Assembly: GCA_002633025.1 (NCBI GenBank)
Contig: NMRB01000191.1
Span: forward strand, 307,647 to 371,646
DNA from: Notospermus geniculatus
Lineage: Eukaryota; Nemertea; Pilidiophora; Heteronemertea; Lineidae
Direction: 5' to 3'
Length of the DNA stretch: 64,000 bases
Shown: in pieces, positions 24,201 through 33,905 of the stretch
How positions within the stretch are numbered: position 1 is the first letter of the stretch
How the letters are laid out: every line of letters starts with the position of its first letter
Notes under the pieces: generated by a model
What the model was told of the DNA's origin: nothing
Database searches by the model: none
Seen by the model: only the letters and a program-made list of their open reading frames with translations
Translations under genes and position numbers: made by a program

Positions 24201-26065
24201 AAAAGAAACTTTTTATTAATCACACCAAGTACTAGAGCTTCTCCATAACTCACCACCATAGAGACAATTCAAGAAAGTAGCAGTACTACAACAAACGTCA
24301 CGGGGTCATGGTCATATTAAGGGGTATGTCAGGCATGTATGTTGGGTGATCTAGCTATTTGGGAAGATCCAGTCAGCATAACAGTAATTCTGGTATGCTT
24401 CTCGAAAGTTATATGTCAACTCAATAGTAGTTCCGTACTAAGTGGCTTCCCCATCTTCAGTGGAGTATATGTAACACTGGTGCCCGATACTAGAATAATC
24501 AATGCAGTGTAATACAGGCATGTTGTTGGGCACAGGGGAAGCTCTCTCACATACCTAAGGAGAGACATAGTGGGGAATGATTTTAAATCAAACTGGGCCA
24601 ATTGACAAGCGACACAAAAAATTGGTAGGGAACTCAGTAACAACGCAAGTAAGTACTTCAGTTGCAATTCTTCTCAGGGCTTAATGTCATCAAGTCAACT
24701 CACACTTCACATACACACACACCAACACAGAAGCTCTTGTACCTATCATTCATACATCTCACGCACACAAGAAAATTTTAACTCGAATGATAACTGAAAA
24801 GCAAGGGGCAGGCATTTATATGTTTTATTCGGGGAAAACGTGCATTAACTGGACAAGCTGAGACAATCCTAGCACTATGATAAGTGAAGAACTGGTTGGC
24901 ATATATGGCTGTCCATGATTGGCTAACTAAAAATCCAGCCGATAACCCCTAAAAAGTTCATCTCTGCACCACTTGGAGCAAAACCAGGTGATATGTTTCA
25001 CCAAACAAATGTCACTGATTTCAGGGACCAACACCAATTATCGACAAAGGTAGTACGCCATAAAATCATAATGACTGAACTGCACTATACAAATTGGTTG
25101 GGTCTTACCACAGCATGAGCTGCAAACAGGAACTGAATCTCTTAAACTTCTAAGTTTTAAAAACTGATATAAACCTCTTGTTCTATGTAAATCTTCCAGT
25201 ACTTTCCACAGTTGGGGAACTGATTCACCAGTCGTTCATATACAGCCCGTGCATCCGCAATTGGCTTCATCTGTAAAGAGAAAGTTGAGAAATCTCATTC
25301 TCAACAGAATATCAAACGCTACGTTGTAAACATCATCACAATACCAACAATGCAGACATTTTTTTGGTAACATGAACGTCAGATTCTAACCATACCTGTG
25401 CATCTCGAATCAGGACACTCCAAGCTTCAGTGTCATGTGGATGATCTTCTATTCTCTTCTCAGCTTTCCGAACTTTGTCTGGTACAAAAGATCCAATTTC
25501 CTGCAACAAAATCAAACAGCTTACAATTTCAATTCACTATAATATTGGAACGATTTTACAATTCCTGGTCATCGATTGACGGAATAAGCCACAATGTTAT
25601 GATTGTACAATAGGATTTCCATTTTGTGCCACTTCTGACCAGGGATTCTAAAGTTCTAGGGCCTACCGTACATGTATTTTGGTGTATTCCGGCAGATTCC
25701 GGTGTTCTTATGAACCGCCCCAAAACGACCGACCAGCCTACAATTTTTCTCCCAATTTTCATCATTCAAAATTCATTTTGTTGGTTGGGAGAACAGAAGC
25801 AGAATTTACAGCTGAAAGATACCACCAACCCCCCAAATAAAAATGTCCCAAATCAAAAGCAACTTCAGGTTCACTTGAATTAGTAAGGAAAATAACCGGT
25901 TCCACCAATCAGTAAAACTGGTCACCGACGACTGACATGACTGACTCGACATGCTCGAGTCGATGCATGTGCATGGACTGCGTGCACACACGTGTATTGT
26001 TTGTACACATTGCTTACCTCGCGAGGGAAGGGGACGATCGTCGATGTAGCAGCTTCATTCGCCAT
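9273..26065 (-). CDS. CSTF3: cleavage stimulation factor subunit 3 (CstF-77), about 20 exons, region partly duplicated in assembly
   Basis: CstF-77 is the HAT-repeat scaffold of the nuclear cleavage stimulation factor and bridges CstF-64 and CstF-50 in mRNA 3'-end processing. Exons, in transcript order: 26018-26065 ([16 protein letters not shown]), 25396-25500, 25175-25270, 20848-20880, 20148-20245, 19887-19988, 19616-19742, 19255-19495, 18883-18992, 13727-13843, [exon 11 absent], 13353-13496, 13037-13139, 12836-12905, 12619-12715, 10683-10787, 10360-10513, 10121-10215, 9935-9995, 9273-9472. Phases join in frame, giving 701 residues plus about 26 missing; the human protein has 717. Landmarks are [38 protein letters not shown], a Pro-rich hinge and the C-terminal [12 protein letters not shown]. 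Exons 4-9 also occur at 16256-16288, 15567-15664, 15305-15406, 14747-14873, 14386-14626 and 14038-14147. Exons 12-16 occur in two or three copies. The donor of exon 3 is GTTTAT, weaker than the others. Confidence 0.95.
9739..9895 (+). mobile_element. hAT5-like MITE (CAGGGGCGGATCC ends), copy A
   Basis: A 157-bp element with imperfect inverted ends CAGGGGCGGATCC / GGATCCGCACCTG and a 5-bp direct repeat ACCAA on each side (9734-9738, 9896-9900). Other copies are at 27351, 27878 and 48016. It lies in an intron of CSTF3. The hAT5 assignment rests only on the end sequence and the 5-bp target duplication. Confidence 0.75.
11464..11492 (+). repeat. (TGAA)n microsatellite, variable between block copies
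   Basis: A GAAT/TGAA run sits just 3' of each CSTF3 exon 15 copy: the shortest run is near 10880-10897, the longest at 11464-11492, and an intermediate one near 12578-12597. The different lengths at homologous positions behave like alleles. Confidence 0.8.
11890..12002. mobile_element. 113-bp foldback element with CTGAG target duplication
   Basis: GGCCGTATGCACC at the left end is the reverse complement of GGTGCATACGGCC at the right end, with further pairing inwards (GATTATC / GATAATC). CTGAG flanks it at 11885-11889 and 12003-12007. The homologous introns at about 11291-11303 and 12993-13005 carry the uninterrupted site CTCTGAGTGTTC, so the empty site is visible. The family is not known to me. 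Confidence 0.8.
13584..13652 (+). repeat. tRNA-derived SINE or tRNA pseudogene
   Basis: TGGCGTAGTGG matches a polymerase III A box, and AGTTCGATTCC, about 40 bases further on, matches a B box. The body does not fold into a full tRNA by eye. The N gap follows at 13673. Confidence 0.6.
13673..13673. other. assembly gap (N) where CSTF3 exon 11 is missing
   Basis: Single N between exon 10 (13727-13843) and exon 12 (13353-13496) of CSTF3. The conserved segment that joins them in the human protein, about 26 residues, is not found on either side, so real sequence has been lost at this mark. Confidence 0.8.
14917..15200. mobile_element. 284-bp insertion present in one CSTF3 intron copy only
   Basis: The left copy has this insert flanked by AAAAAT (14911-14916, 15201-15206). 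The right copy has one uninterrupted AAAAAAATC site near 19780-19790. The ends carry GCCCGCTTGGC / GCCAAGCGGGC inverted repeats. The body contains 'TTTGACCTCTATGACCTTG', a motif also present near 17912 and 22509. No protein is coded. It is probably a non-autonomous DNA transposon. Confidence 0.8.
16740..17130. repeat. AAAGG/CCTTT-rich interspersed repeat
   Basis: A 0.4-kb stretch dense in 'cctttgctaaagg'-type self-complementary words, ending in ATACGGGCCC. It is also present in the allelic copy (about 21330-21700). The family cannot be named and no target duplication was resolved. Confidence 0.4.
17215..17315 (-). repeat. SINE-like fragment with B box
   Basis: On the minus strand, CTCTGAGGTTCCAGATTCAATCCCC resembles the B-box region of the SINEs at 57459 and 61262, which share CTGTNATCTCTGAGGT. 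The same text is in the allelic copy near 21800-21890. The A box is weak. Confidence 0.45.
18300..18605. mobile_element. possible MITE with GCTAGCAGCAC ends
   Basis: GCTAGCAGCAC at 18300-18310 is the exact reverse complement of GTGCTGCTAGC at 18595-18605. The allelic copy (about 22895-23180) has the same ends but internal rearrangement. No clear target duplication was found, so the boundaries are tentative. Confidence 0.45.
18877..18877. other. assembly gap (N)
   Basis: Single N joining two near copies of the CSTF3 exon 4-9 region. Confidence 0.9.
23470..25174. other. unique part of CSTF3 intron 3
   Basis: AT-rich intronic sequence between exon 3 and the duplicated block. A run around 23990-24190 repeats 'AAAATATCAA' words. 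No gene, RNA or bounded mobile element is recognised. Confidence 0.5.
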
Positions 26066-26265
26066 TTTGAAAGAGTTCTGCTGCCTATAGTACGGAAACC
26101 TTTACTTCTTTCAACACAGTAACAACCTATTGATTAACTAAATAGCAATTGGAAATTCAAAAACAACGATTTATTGGCAAAAAGAGCCCAAATATTTTAC
26201 ATAAAAGGCTCTTCGGCACCAAGAAAACGCACCGCCATGCTGGCTAAACACTGCGCATGCGCAGA
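26060..26265 (-). promoter_or_regulatory. CSTF3 promoter with NRF-1-type site and YY1-like start
   Basis: TGCGCATGCGCA at 26252-26263 is a perfect palindromic NRF-1-type site about 190 bases upstream of the CSTF3 ATG. The start itself (AAAATGGCG on the minus strand) matches a YY1-type motif overlapping the initiation codon. Such sites are common in TATA-less housekeeping promoters. Further upstream (26527-26548) there is a GCCGCCATCT and a TTTCCCGC (E2F-like) word. Confidence 0.55.
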
Positions 26266-26617
26266 AATCATGAACGGGGTGTCATTGGTATCCGTAAGGT
26301 GGCGTGTCATTCGGCTTAAAAATTTAGGGCGGTTGACTCACCGTCGATTAAGTCAAAATTCACGTTGTTTCTATAGCCTAGTAGCTTCATCCTGAGGAAA
26401 TCATGCCTTCTTAGGGCAGTACTGTTCCTACGTCACGGCCCAGATGCGAGTTTAGGTCGAGCCATCCTAAAAAGACCTGATCGGATCATTCCCAGCTCAC
26501 TGACACCGGGCCACGTGCTCAACCTTGCCGCCATCTCGGTTTCCCGCGCTAAACGCCGGTTTTTCCACGCACCCTGAGGAGAAATCGGCCTTTTTTCCAA
26601 CTTTTGGAAAAGATATA

Positions 26618-26735
26618 GGGCCGTATTCTAGAAGCTTCCTTAAGTGTAAGGTCGACCTTAATCTTTTGTGTTCTACCCTGCAAACAATAGCTAAAGGTCG
26701 ACCTCACACTTAAGGAAGCTTATAGAATACGGCCC
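26618..26735. mobile_element. 118-bp near-palindromic foldback MITE
   Basis: GGGCCGTATTCTAGAAGCTT at the left pairs with AAGCTTATAGAATACGGCCC at the right, and the pairing runs inward for more than 40 bases around AGGTCGACCT. It is unrelated in sequence to 11890-12002 apart from the GGGCCGTAT start. The target duplication is not clear. It lies 5' of CSTF3. Confidence 0.75.
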
Positions 26736-27350
26736 CAAGTCTACCGTGCATTAGGTCGGAAATGGGCTACACATGAAAAAGTAAAAAACCAGCCTGCCCT
26801 AGAGTCCGGTAGCCCCGAAGGTCGGTTGGCCGATGCACGACGACCAGCGGCCAGACAAGCAACATGGACCGCAAGTCAAAGATGGTCTCTTTGACAACAA
26901 CCGCCCTGAACTCGTTGGAAGGCATGGATTCACTGGAACTAACCGTAACTTGATCATGAGATGTCGATTTATTTATCAAAATCACAAAATCACAATATTC
27001 ACCAAAATCACTTTCACCAAAATCACAATATTTACCAAAATCACAATATATTCACCTGACCGAAAACTCCTGAGCAAAAGATACTTTTGTTCACGGCAAA
27101 ATTGTTGGGGGCCGACATTCCAATCTCGCTGGCGATTAGTTACTGAAAGCGGACGCTTTTTTACAGGGGTAGGCCTTGGGAGTGTTTGCAAAGTCGCCGA
27201 AAAGCCAACGCGAACGCCAAACCCATTGTTCGCTGCCACGAAGAGAGCACCGAACAAAAGAGGACAGACGTTCGCGTTGGCGTTTCGGGGGGGGGGGTGC
27301 GAAAATTGTACTCTTAACTCCACCTACACCTGTTTTAATTCCTTAAAATC

Positions 27351-27507
27351 CAGGGGCGGGTCCAGGATTTGGGAAAAGAGGGGGCGCCCTGTGCTATAAA
27401 ACATTGAAATTTGCGTCCAATTCCAGAATTTCACGGTCGATTTTACAGATTTGTTGGCCAAAAGGGGAGGCGCGCGCCCGGTGCGCCCCCCTCTGGATCC
27501 GTGCCTG
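27351..27507 (+). mobile_element. hAT5-like MITE, copy B
   Basis: Same family as 9739-9895, with a perfect 5-bp AAATC target duplication (27346-27350, 27508-27512). The ends are CAGGGGCGGGTCC and GGATCCGTGCCTG. Confidence 0.8.
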
Positions 27508-27724
27508 AAATCGGAGTGGGGCGGGCGTTTAAGGCCTTATAGGTCAAGGCGTTTGGCCCTCTACTTTGAGGGGTTGGCTATACCGTTCTTCTTCGNAAAA
27601 GATACATTGTACTTTTGTTCACGGCAAAATTGTTGGGGGCCGACATTCCAATCTCGCTGGCGATTAGTTACTGAAAGCGGACGCTTTTTTACAGGGGTAG
27701 GCCTTGGGAGTGTTTGCAAAGTCG

Positions 27725-27817
27725 CCGAAACGCCAACGCGAACGCCAAACCCATTGTTCGATGCCACGAAGAGAGCACCGAACACTAAGAGGACAGACGT
27801 TCGCGTTGGCGTTTCGG
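27725..27817. repeat. hairpin repeat with 19-bp perfect stem
   Basis: CCGAAACGCCAACGCGAAC (27725-27743) is the exact reverse complement of 27799-27817, and the loop holds a second nested stem (TGTTCGATGC / GCACCGAACA). The allelic copy is near 27195-27290 and a diverged relative is near 52100-52185. A poly-G run follows both copies at 27 kb. Confidence 0.7.
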
Positions 27818-27877
27818 GGGGGGGGGCGAAAATTGTACTCTTAACTCCACCTACACCTGTTTTAATTCCTTAAAATC

Positions 27878-28034
27878 CAGGGGCGGGTCCCGGATTTGGG
27901 AAAAGAGGGGGGCGCCCTGTGCTATAAAACATTGAAATTTGCGTCCAATTCCAGAATTTCACGGTCGATTTTACAGATTTGTTGGCCAAAAGGGGAGGCG
28001 CGCGCCCGGTGCGCCCCCTCTGGATCCGTGCCTG
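27878..28034 (+). mobile_element. hAT5-like MITE, copy C (duplicate of B)
   Basis: Same insertion as 27351-27507, in the second copy of the duplicated block. Flanked by AAATC at 27873-27877 and 28035-28039. Confidence 0.8.
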
Positions 28035-28307
28035 AAATCGGAGTGGGGCGGCCGTTTAAGGCCTAATAGGTCAAGGCGTTTGGCCCTCTTCTTTGAGGGG
28101 TTGGCTATACCGTTCTTCTTCGCAGTGCCAGCCTCCCAGAATCTTAGCTAGACCTACGATGGTTGGTGACAGAATTCACAAACCAGGCCTCTGTCGGTGG
28201 ACTTGACTTTGAATGGATTCCAAGATTAGTGGGCCTAGTGGATACGATAAAGTTCTGGCTGAAACTGTTCGTTGTCCATGGTATTTTTCTCAGTAATCCG
28301 AACCGTA

Positions 28308-29913
28308 TCATACGCGATATCCTCCAGCAGAATATGAGTAACCGTAGTAAGGCTGATCCCGGATGACCACATACTCCCTCCTCCGTCTCTTTCCCGCCCA
28401 ATAACAGCAGCTACAGCAGGCGCAGAGGAGCAGCACGACGGCAAACACCACGAAGAGGATGGCCAAAACTAGGAGAACAATAGCCCATGGCCTGAAAGTA
28501 AAATACACAATGATATATCGTCGTGGCCCATTCGACTCCCCAAATAAATGAAAAACATGCGTTTTTGGAAAATTAAACTATCGACTACGACGGTATTCAT
28601 CCTGAAACCCCAGTTGGCTATTTAACGTCAAGACTACACCACTTGGGCGAGCGTAGTCGGCGGGCGCAACGATGTCACAACCCTTGGTAGTCAATGCGAC
28701 GGTATATAGGCAATTACAAAGCTTATAATTTTTGGCCCTAAATTTGGCCGTTACCGTTGGAGTTGGATTACGGTACACTACCCAGTCTACTTACTGCATT
28801 TTTCCTGGGGTGGGTGTGGTCGGACTGGTCGGTTTACAGCATTTATGTCCGTGGCCATTTTTATTCCAACAGCATTTCGTGTAATCACTTGGCCAATTAC
28901 CACTTGGGCAGTGAAGACCGGGAGGAAAGCCTAAACCATGAAATAGAGAGATAAGCTACACGGGAACCAACCAAGCCGTGAGTGTGAGCACTTCTCCTAT
29001 GCACCAATCCCCAATAACAACCTTATCACAATCCCAAGGCCATAATTCGATGGCCGCGGACGTGTTTCATTTGTCACCGTAGTCGTTGCTTGCAGATAAC
29101 AATATAAAGTGGTGTGTAATTTTTATTTGGGAATATCGTCATACCACCAAAAATTCATAAGCGAAAATTCAACGCGAGCCCACGGGTCGTTTTTGAATTT
29201 TTGTCACCACCAATTCAACCCTTCCACGATGGTTTGACTGAGTCACCTACCGGCTCCACAAGAATGTTTGTCGTGACCGTGGTCATGATGATGGTGATGT
29301 CCCCAGTCTATCCATGATCCGTTCGAAACTGAAAGGGAGAATCAGTTAACAATAATATGTTGGGATTGAACTCTATGTTAGTGACTTTTAAGAAACCTTT
29401 CACGTGGAGCGGACCTTATGTACCCATCAATGTCCAATCAACATCTTGCGATGAGCAGACACGAACGACCGAATCTCTTGTTTTCTGGAATTTCGTCGTG
29501 ATGACACAAGACGATCCCGTGTCAGGGTACGGAAGATCGGAAGTACTCCTCGAGCGGGAAGATCATCAAGGTGCGCAGATAGAGAGGTCAGTTATGTCAT
29601 CCTTGATCCAGTTTTTCACCTCGTTATACTTCCACAACGCATATATCCTATAATTCTCTTTCTCCTGCCCTCAGAAAGGCGTGCACGAAATCATCCCGCT
29701 TTTAACCACGCCAAAAAAGGTTTTGTGGAAGAAGGCCTTTAGAAGGCTTTTTAGCGTCTTTCGCACTGACGGGCCATCCACATGACGCGCTCTTCATGGC
29801 AGACAGAAAATACACGACTTTGAAAAGAAAAAGAATAGATTAGGCCTACCTGTGGTGATGGTCAGGAGAAATACGCCAAAAATCAGCTGAAGTTGACACG
29901 AAACAAAAGCCAT
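28308..29913 (-). CDS. small type I membrane protein, His-rich and Cys/Tyr-rich (Shisa/CYYR-like layout)
   Basis: A four-exon gene worked out from splice sites: 29850-29913, 29251-29328, 28795-28930 and 28308-28491, all GT-AG, phases 1, 1 and 2, 462 nt, 153 residues plus stop. Order: signal peptide 1-21 (MAFVSCQLQLIFGVFLLTIT); His-rich segment 30-43 (WGHHHHHDHGHDKH); Cys module 45-79 with C45, C55, C67-C68 and C78-C79 (DYTKCCW, GHKCCKP); a Thr/Pro linker 81-90; a membrane helix about 95-115; CACCSCC at 116-122, a likely palmitoylation patch; KRRRR stop-transfer at 127-131; and a Tyr-rich tail (PYYGYSYSAGGYRV). The layout resembles Shisa and CYYR1 proteins, but I do not recognise the family. 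The function is unknown. The intact frame across four exons supports a real gene. Confidence 0.7.
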
Positions 29914-30924
29914 GCTACAAATTATCACAGATGCGCTTCGCAAGGGTTACCCCCCTAAAAACAAGACTGCGTTTCCCTGTGAAATGTTATTGCTAGAACC
30001 GCTCACAATGAAAGTGTTCAAAATCTATGATGGATGTGTAGGGCCTATCGGTGGGCTATGATCTGTTTGCCCCCAGCTATCACGAGACACAGTACATGTA
30101 CGTTGTAGATGTTCATTGGTGACGCACAATAGGCCTGAATATGACTGAAAAAGTGGAGTAGTGGGTCACGAGTGCGACAACAACTCTCAGCTGATCGGCA
30201 TGCGACAAAAGTCGAGGGCCGATGGCCATGAACGGAAATTTTTGCTTCGAAAATTGAAACGGGAGTCATCGACATTTATATTTCAGAGTAAACAATAAAG
30301 ACCAATCGACTCCAGTAGGCCTAATATTTCTTAACGCGTGGTGAAAATTACAACAACAACGAAGGAAACAGTCGTTTATGGACGAAATGGTAAAACACTT
30401 GTGACAAAAAACACTTTCCATGCATGCGTGGGTTACCACCCCGATTTCTCTCCATGCTTAGGCCCTATACGCCACTTAATTGCGTCTCTGACATTCTTTG
30501 ACGCACGTTGAACACGAGGCAACTTTTCTCCTCTTGCTAGCAATTTTTTTGGAGAGCATGGCAAAATTCCCTTGTGTGGAATTAAATTTTGGGATTTTCA
30601 TTTTCAACAAATAAATGAGAATAGGTAACACATCAAAAATTTTAACAACGATCAAAGTCCGTGCGCGTTCCTCTCTCCCTCTTTCCTCTCTTCAGCGACG
30701 ACGAATTACCATGCTGTACTCCTTGATGTCCATGTCAATCAGTCGCGCACCCGTCGATTCCACCTCTGCAGCTCCTCGGAATAAAATTTCTCGCTTGATC
30801 GGCTGAAACTTCTGTGAAATGTAACCATGAGATTGCATCAATGTAGCCTCCGTCAGTGAACATGAAGAATGAAGTGTGGTGCAGACATTAGAAGCAAAGC
30901 CACATACGGCAAGAACGATTAAGT

Positions 30925-31315
30925 GCTGCTGACGACAAGAACCGAAGGCTGCTGACGAAGAATCAAAGGCTGCGATCAACAAGAATCAAAGACTTTGGAT
31001 TTGCGGACGACAAGAATCAAAGGCTGCAGACGAAAAGAATCAAATTCAAAGACTGCGGATGACAAGAATCAATTTCAAAGACTGCTGACGACAAGAATCA
31101 ATTTCAAAGACTGCTGACGACAAGAATCAAAGACTGCTGACGACAAGAATCAAAGACTGCAGACAACAAGAATCAAAAACTGCAGACGACAAGAATCAAA
31201 GACTGGACAACAAGAATCAAAGGCTGCCGACGATAAGAATCAAAAGCTGCAGACGACAAGAATAAAGGCTGCAGACGACAAGAATCAAAGGCTGCAGACG
31301 TCGGAAATTAAAGGT
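30925..31315 (+). repeat. minisatellite, 23-29 bp unit, allele 1
   Basis: Irregular tandem copies of GGCTGCAGACGACAAGAATCAA with variants that add 6 bases (ATTTCAA). More than 12 units are seen. It lies downstream of the kinase gene. The short open frames crossing it are an effect of the repeat. Confidence 0.85.
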
Positions 31316-31846
31316 CGCCGACGAAACTATTCTTAGACTGACCTATGCATTATTTTGTCCCCCGAATTATTCTTCGTGATGACGAAATGATATTCTCTCT
31401 TTTTTATAAAGGGTGCCGTAGTCCATTAAAATTGCTAATGAAATGCTATTTATAATAACATGGGCCTACGAGAACATGCTTTTCAATTTCGTAAAATGTC
31501 TTTTCCAGTTGAGATGTTTATTCAAGAAGTGTAGTTCATACGCAGGCCTACTTGAAATCATTTTGTCAACAAACCGTCACGAAAGTGCCTGAGGTGAAAA
31601 CAAACGAAACGGGCACCAAATGTAAGTTCGAATGTGGGGGCACTTGCTATGGCACTTTGATCAACGATTGACTACATACTTTAGGACAGACTGTTGTTTG
31701 GGATGTAAAATGAGGTGAGTTACTTCGTATCATTTATTTGACGTCGGTCAAGCCTTTCAAACTTTCATGGAATTTTTTTTAAGTCAGTGGTTTGCATTTA
31801 GTGGAAGAACTATATAATTACGTCAAACTCTATTTATTGCCGGGAA

Positions 31847-32146
31847 GACAAATCAGACTGTCCTCCAAGTCCAAGCGTCCATGATTGAGGACAAATCAGA
31901 CTGTCCTCCAAGTCCAAGGGTCCATGATTGAGGACAAATCAGACTGTCCTCCAAGTCCAATCATCCATGATTGAGGACAAATCAGACTGTCCGCCAAGTC
32001 CAAGCGTCCATGAATGAGGAGAAATCAGACTGTCCGCCAAGTCCAAGCGTCCATGAATGAGGACAAATCAGACTGTCCTCCATGTCCAAGCATCCATGAT
32101 TGAGGACAAATCAGACTGTCCTCCAAGTCCAAGCGTCCATGATTGA
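31847..32146 (+). repeat. 43-bp minisatellite, 7 units, allele 1
   Basis: Perfect 43-bp spacing: units start at 31847, 31890, 31933, 31976, 32019, 32062 and 32105, with GACAAATCAGACTGTCC as the constant start and a few substitutions. It lies between the kinase stop (32161) and a minus-strand AATAAA (31833-31838), so it would form most of the 3' UTR. Confidence 0.92.
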
Positions 32147-32160
32147 TGTCATTGCCATCT

Positions 32161-32829
32161 CTACCTCACATTGGTCAGAGAAAACATTTTTTTCAGTTCC
32201 TCAGCAACTTGTCTTGCTGTTGGTCTTTGTTCGGGCTCCGTGCGTCTACACTTGTCGGCAAGCTCTTCAAACCAGGGCTTGAATCCGTAAACTTTAGAAA
32301 CCAACTTCAATATTCGACCAAGAGAGTAAACGTCTGACCTGAAGGATGCTTGTCCTCCGGTGAATAGTTCTGGTGCCATGTGCGGGAACTGATTCAAGTT
32401 TTTTTGAAGTTTCTCGCCCTTCAGTTTGCGGCACGTGTATTGGGTCTCGTGCGTCGAGATTGCAAGACCAAGATCGATGAAATGAACCCTGAAGTGACCG
32501 TTTTCAACGTTCAGCAACAAATTGTTCATCTTGAGGTCGTTGTGTATGATGTCTTGGTTGTGGATCTCAGCAAGACCGTCACAAATATCATAGCAAAGTC
32601 GTTTCGCTTTTTTACGTGAGACCAGAGTTCTTCTAAACAATCGCGGAATTGGTTTCTTTTTGCGGCGCTCCATGATAACTCCTTCCAGGGAGTTTCCACC
32701 TTTTAGTAGAAGACGTTCAGTGCCAATGTGCTCAGTTACTAACCCAATAGCGCGATGAGTACTTGTATACAGGAGAGGGACAAGCCCGTAACATTTCGGG
32801 ACACAACCTGTGCTCTGAAGATGTTGTGC
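32161..32829 (-). CDS. protein kinase, truncated second copy (3' part, cut by N)
   Basis: Codes the C-lobe of the same kinase as 34700-36691, from QHLQSTGCVPKCYG to SLTNVR and the stop. The catalytic IIHNDLKMNN and IDLGLA motifs are unchanged. It differs by a few residues (PLLYTSTHRAIG against SVLYTSTHRAVG; ERRKKK against ERCKKK). It stops at the N at 32830 and has no G-loop or N-terminal half. An open frame runs on past the N, but this is fused to unrelated sequence. Most likely it is the other allele of one gene. A real truncated paralogue is possible but less simple. Confidence 0.75.
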   Translation of the reverse strand, partial: AQHLQSTGCVPKCYGLVPLLYTSTHRAIGLVTEHIGTERLLLKGGNSLEGVIMERRKKKPIPRLFRRTLVSRKKAKRLCYDICDGLAEIHNQDIIHNDLKMNNLLLNVENGHFRVHFIDLGLAISTHETQYTCRKLKGEKLQKNLNQFPHMAPELFTGGQASFRSDVYSLGRILKLVSKVYGFKPWFEELADKCRRTEPEQRPTARQVAEELKKMFSLTNVR

Positions 32830-33549
32830 NGGCCGATGGCCATGAACGGAAATTTTTGCTTCGAAAATTGAAACGGGAGTCATCGACATTTATATTTCAG
32901 AGTAAACAATAAAGACCAATCGACTCCAGTAGGCCTAATATTTCTTAACGCGTGGTGAAAATTACAACAACAACGAAGGAAACAGTCGTTTATGGACGAA
33001 ATGGTGAAACACTTGTGACAAAAAACACTTTCCATGCATGCGTGGGTTACCACCCCGATTTCTCTCCATGCTTGTACGCCACTTAATTGCGTCTCTGACA
33101 TTCTTTGACGCACGTTGAACACGAGGCAACTTTTCTCCTCTTGCTAGCAATTTTTTTTGAGAGCATGGCAAAATTCCCTTGTGTGGAATTAAATTTTGGG
33201 ATTTTCATTTTCAACAAATAAATGAGAATAGGTGACACATCAAAAATTTTAACAACGATCAAAGTCCGTGCGCGTTCCTCTCTCCTTCTCTTTCCTCTCT
33301 TCAGCAGACGACGAATTACCATGCTGTACTCCTTGATGTCCAGGTCAATCAGTCGCGCACCCGTCGATTCCACCTCTGCAGCTCCTCGAAATAAAATTTC
33401 TCGCTTGATCGGCTGAAACTCCTGTGAAATGTAACCATGAGATTGCATCAATGTAGCCTCCGTCTGTGAACATGAAGAATGAAGTGTGGTGCAGACATTA
33501 GAAGCAAAGCCACATACGGCAAGAACGATTATAGTGCGGCTGCTGACGA

Positions 33550-33905
33550 CAAGAACCGAAGGCTGCTGACGACGAATCAAAGGCTGCGATCAACAAGAAT
33601 CAAAGACTTTGGGTTTGCGGACGACAAGAATCAAAGGCTGCAGACGAAAAGAATCAAATTCAAAGACTGCGGATGACAAGAATCAATTTCAAAGACTGCT
33701 GACGACAAGAATCAATTTCAAAGACTGCGGATGACAAGAATCAATTTCAAAAACTGCAGACGACGAGAATCAAAGACTGCAGACAACAAGAATCAAAGGC
33801 TGCCGACGATAAGAATCAAAAGCTGCAGACGACAAGAATAAAGGCTGCAGACGACAAGAATCAAAGGCTGCAGACGTCGGAAATTAAAGGTCGCCGACGA
33901 AACTA
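33550..33905 (+). repeat. minisatellite, 23-29 bp unit, allele 2
   Basis: Homologue of 30925-31315 with fewer units, in the second copy of the duplicated block. Confidence 0.85.

Larger units (their letters stand above)
27077..28122. repeat. 0.5-kb direct duplication around N 27596
   Basis: 27077-27595 and 27597-28122 are near copies, from AAAAGATAC to CGTTCTTCTTCG, with a single N between them. Each includes one hairpin repeat and one hAT5-like MITE. The open frames here are products of the repeats, not genes. Allelic duplication at an assembly join is the likely cause. Confidence 0.88.

Noticed and set aside
26833-27399. 188-codon open frame on the + strand
   Set aside because: It crosses a CACAATATT-type repeat, the hairpin repeat and part of a hAT5-like MITE. 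No domain is seen and the frame changes between the two allelic copies.
31847-32146. 43-bp array looked at first like a CRISPR array
   Set aside because: There are no unique spacers; the whole 43 bp repeats. The genome is animal. It is a minisatellite.
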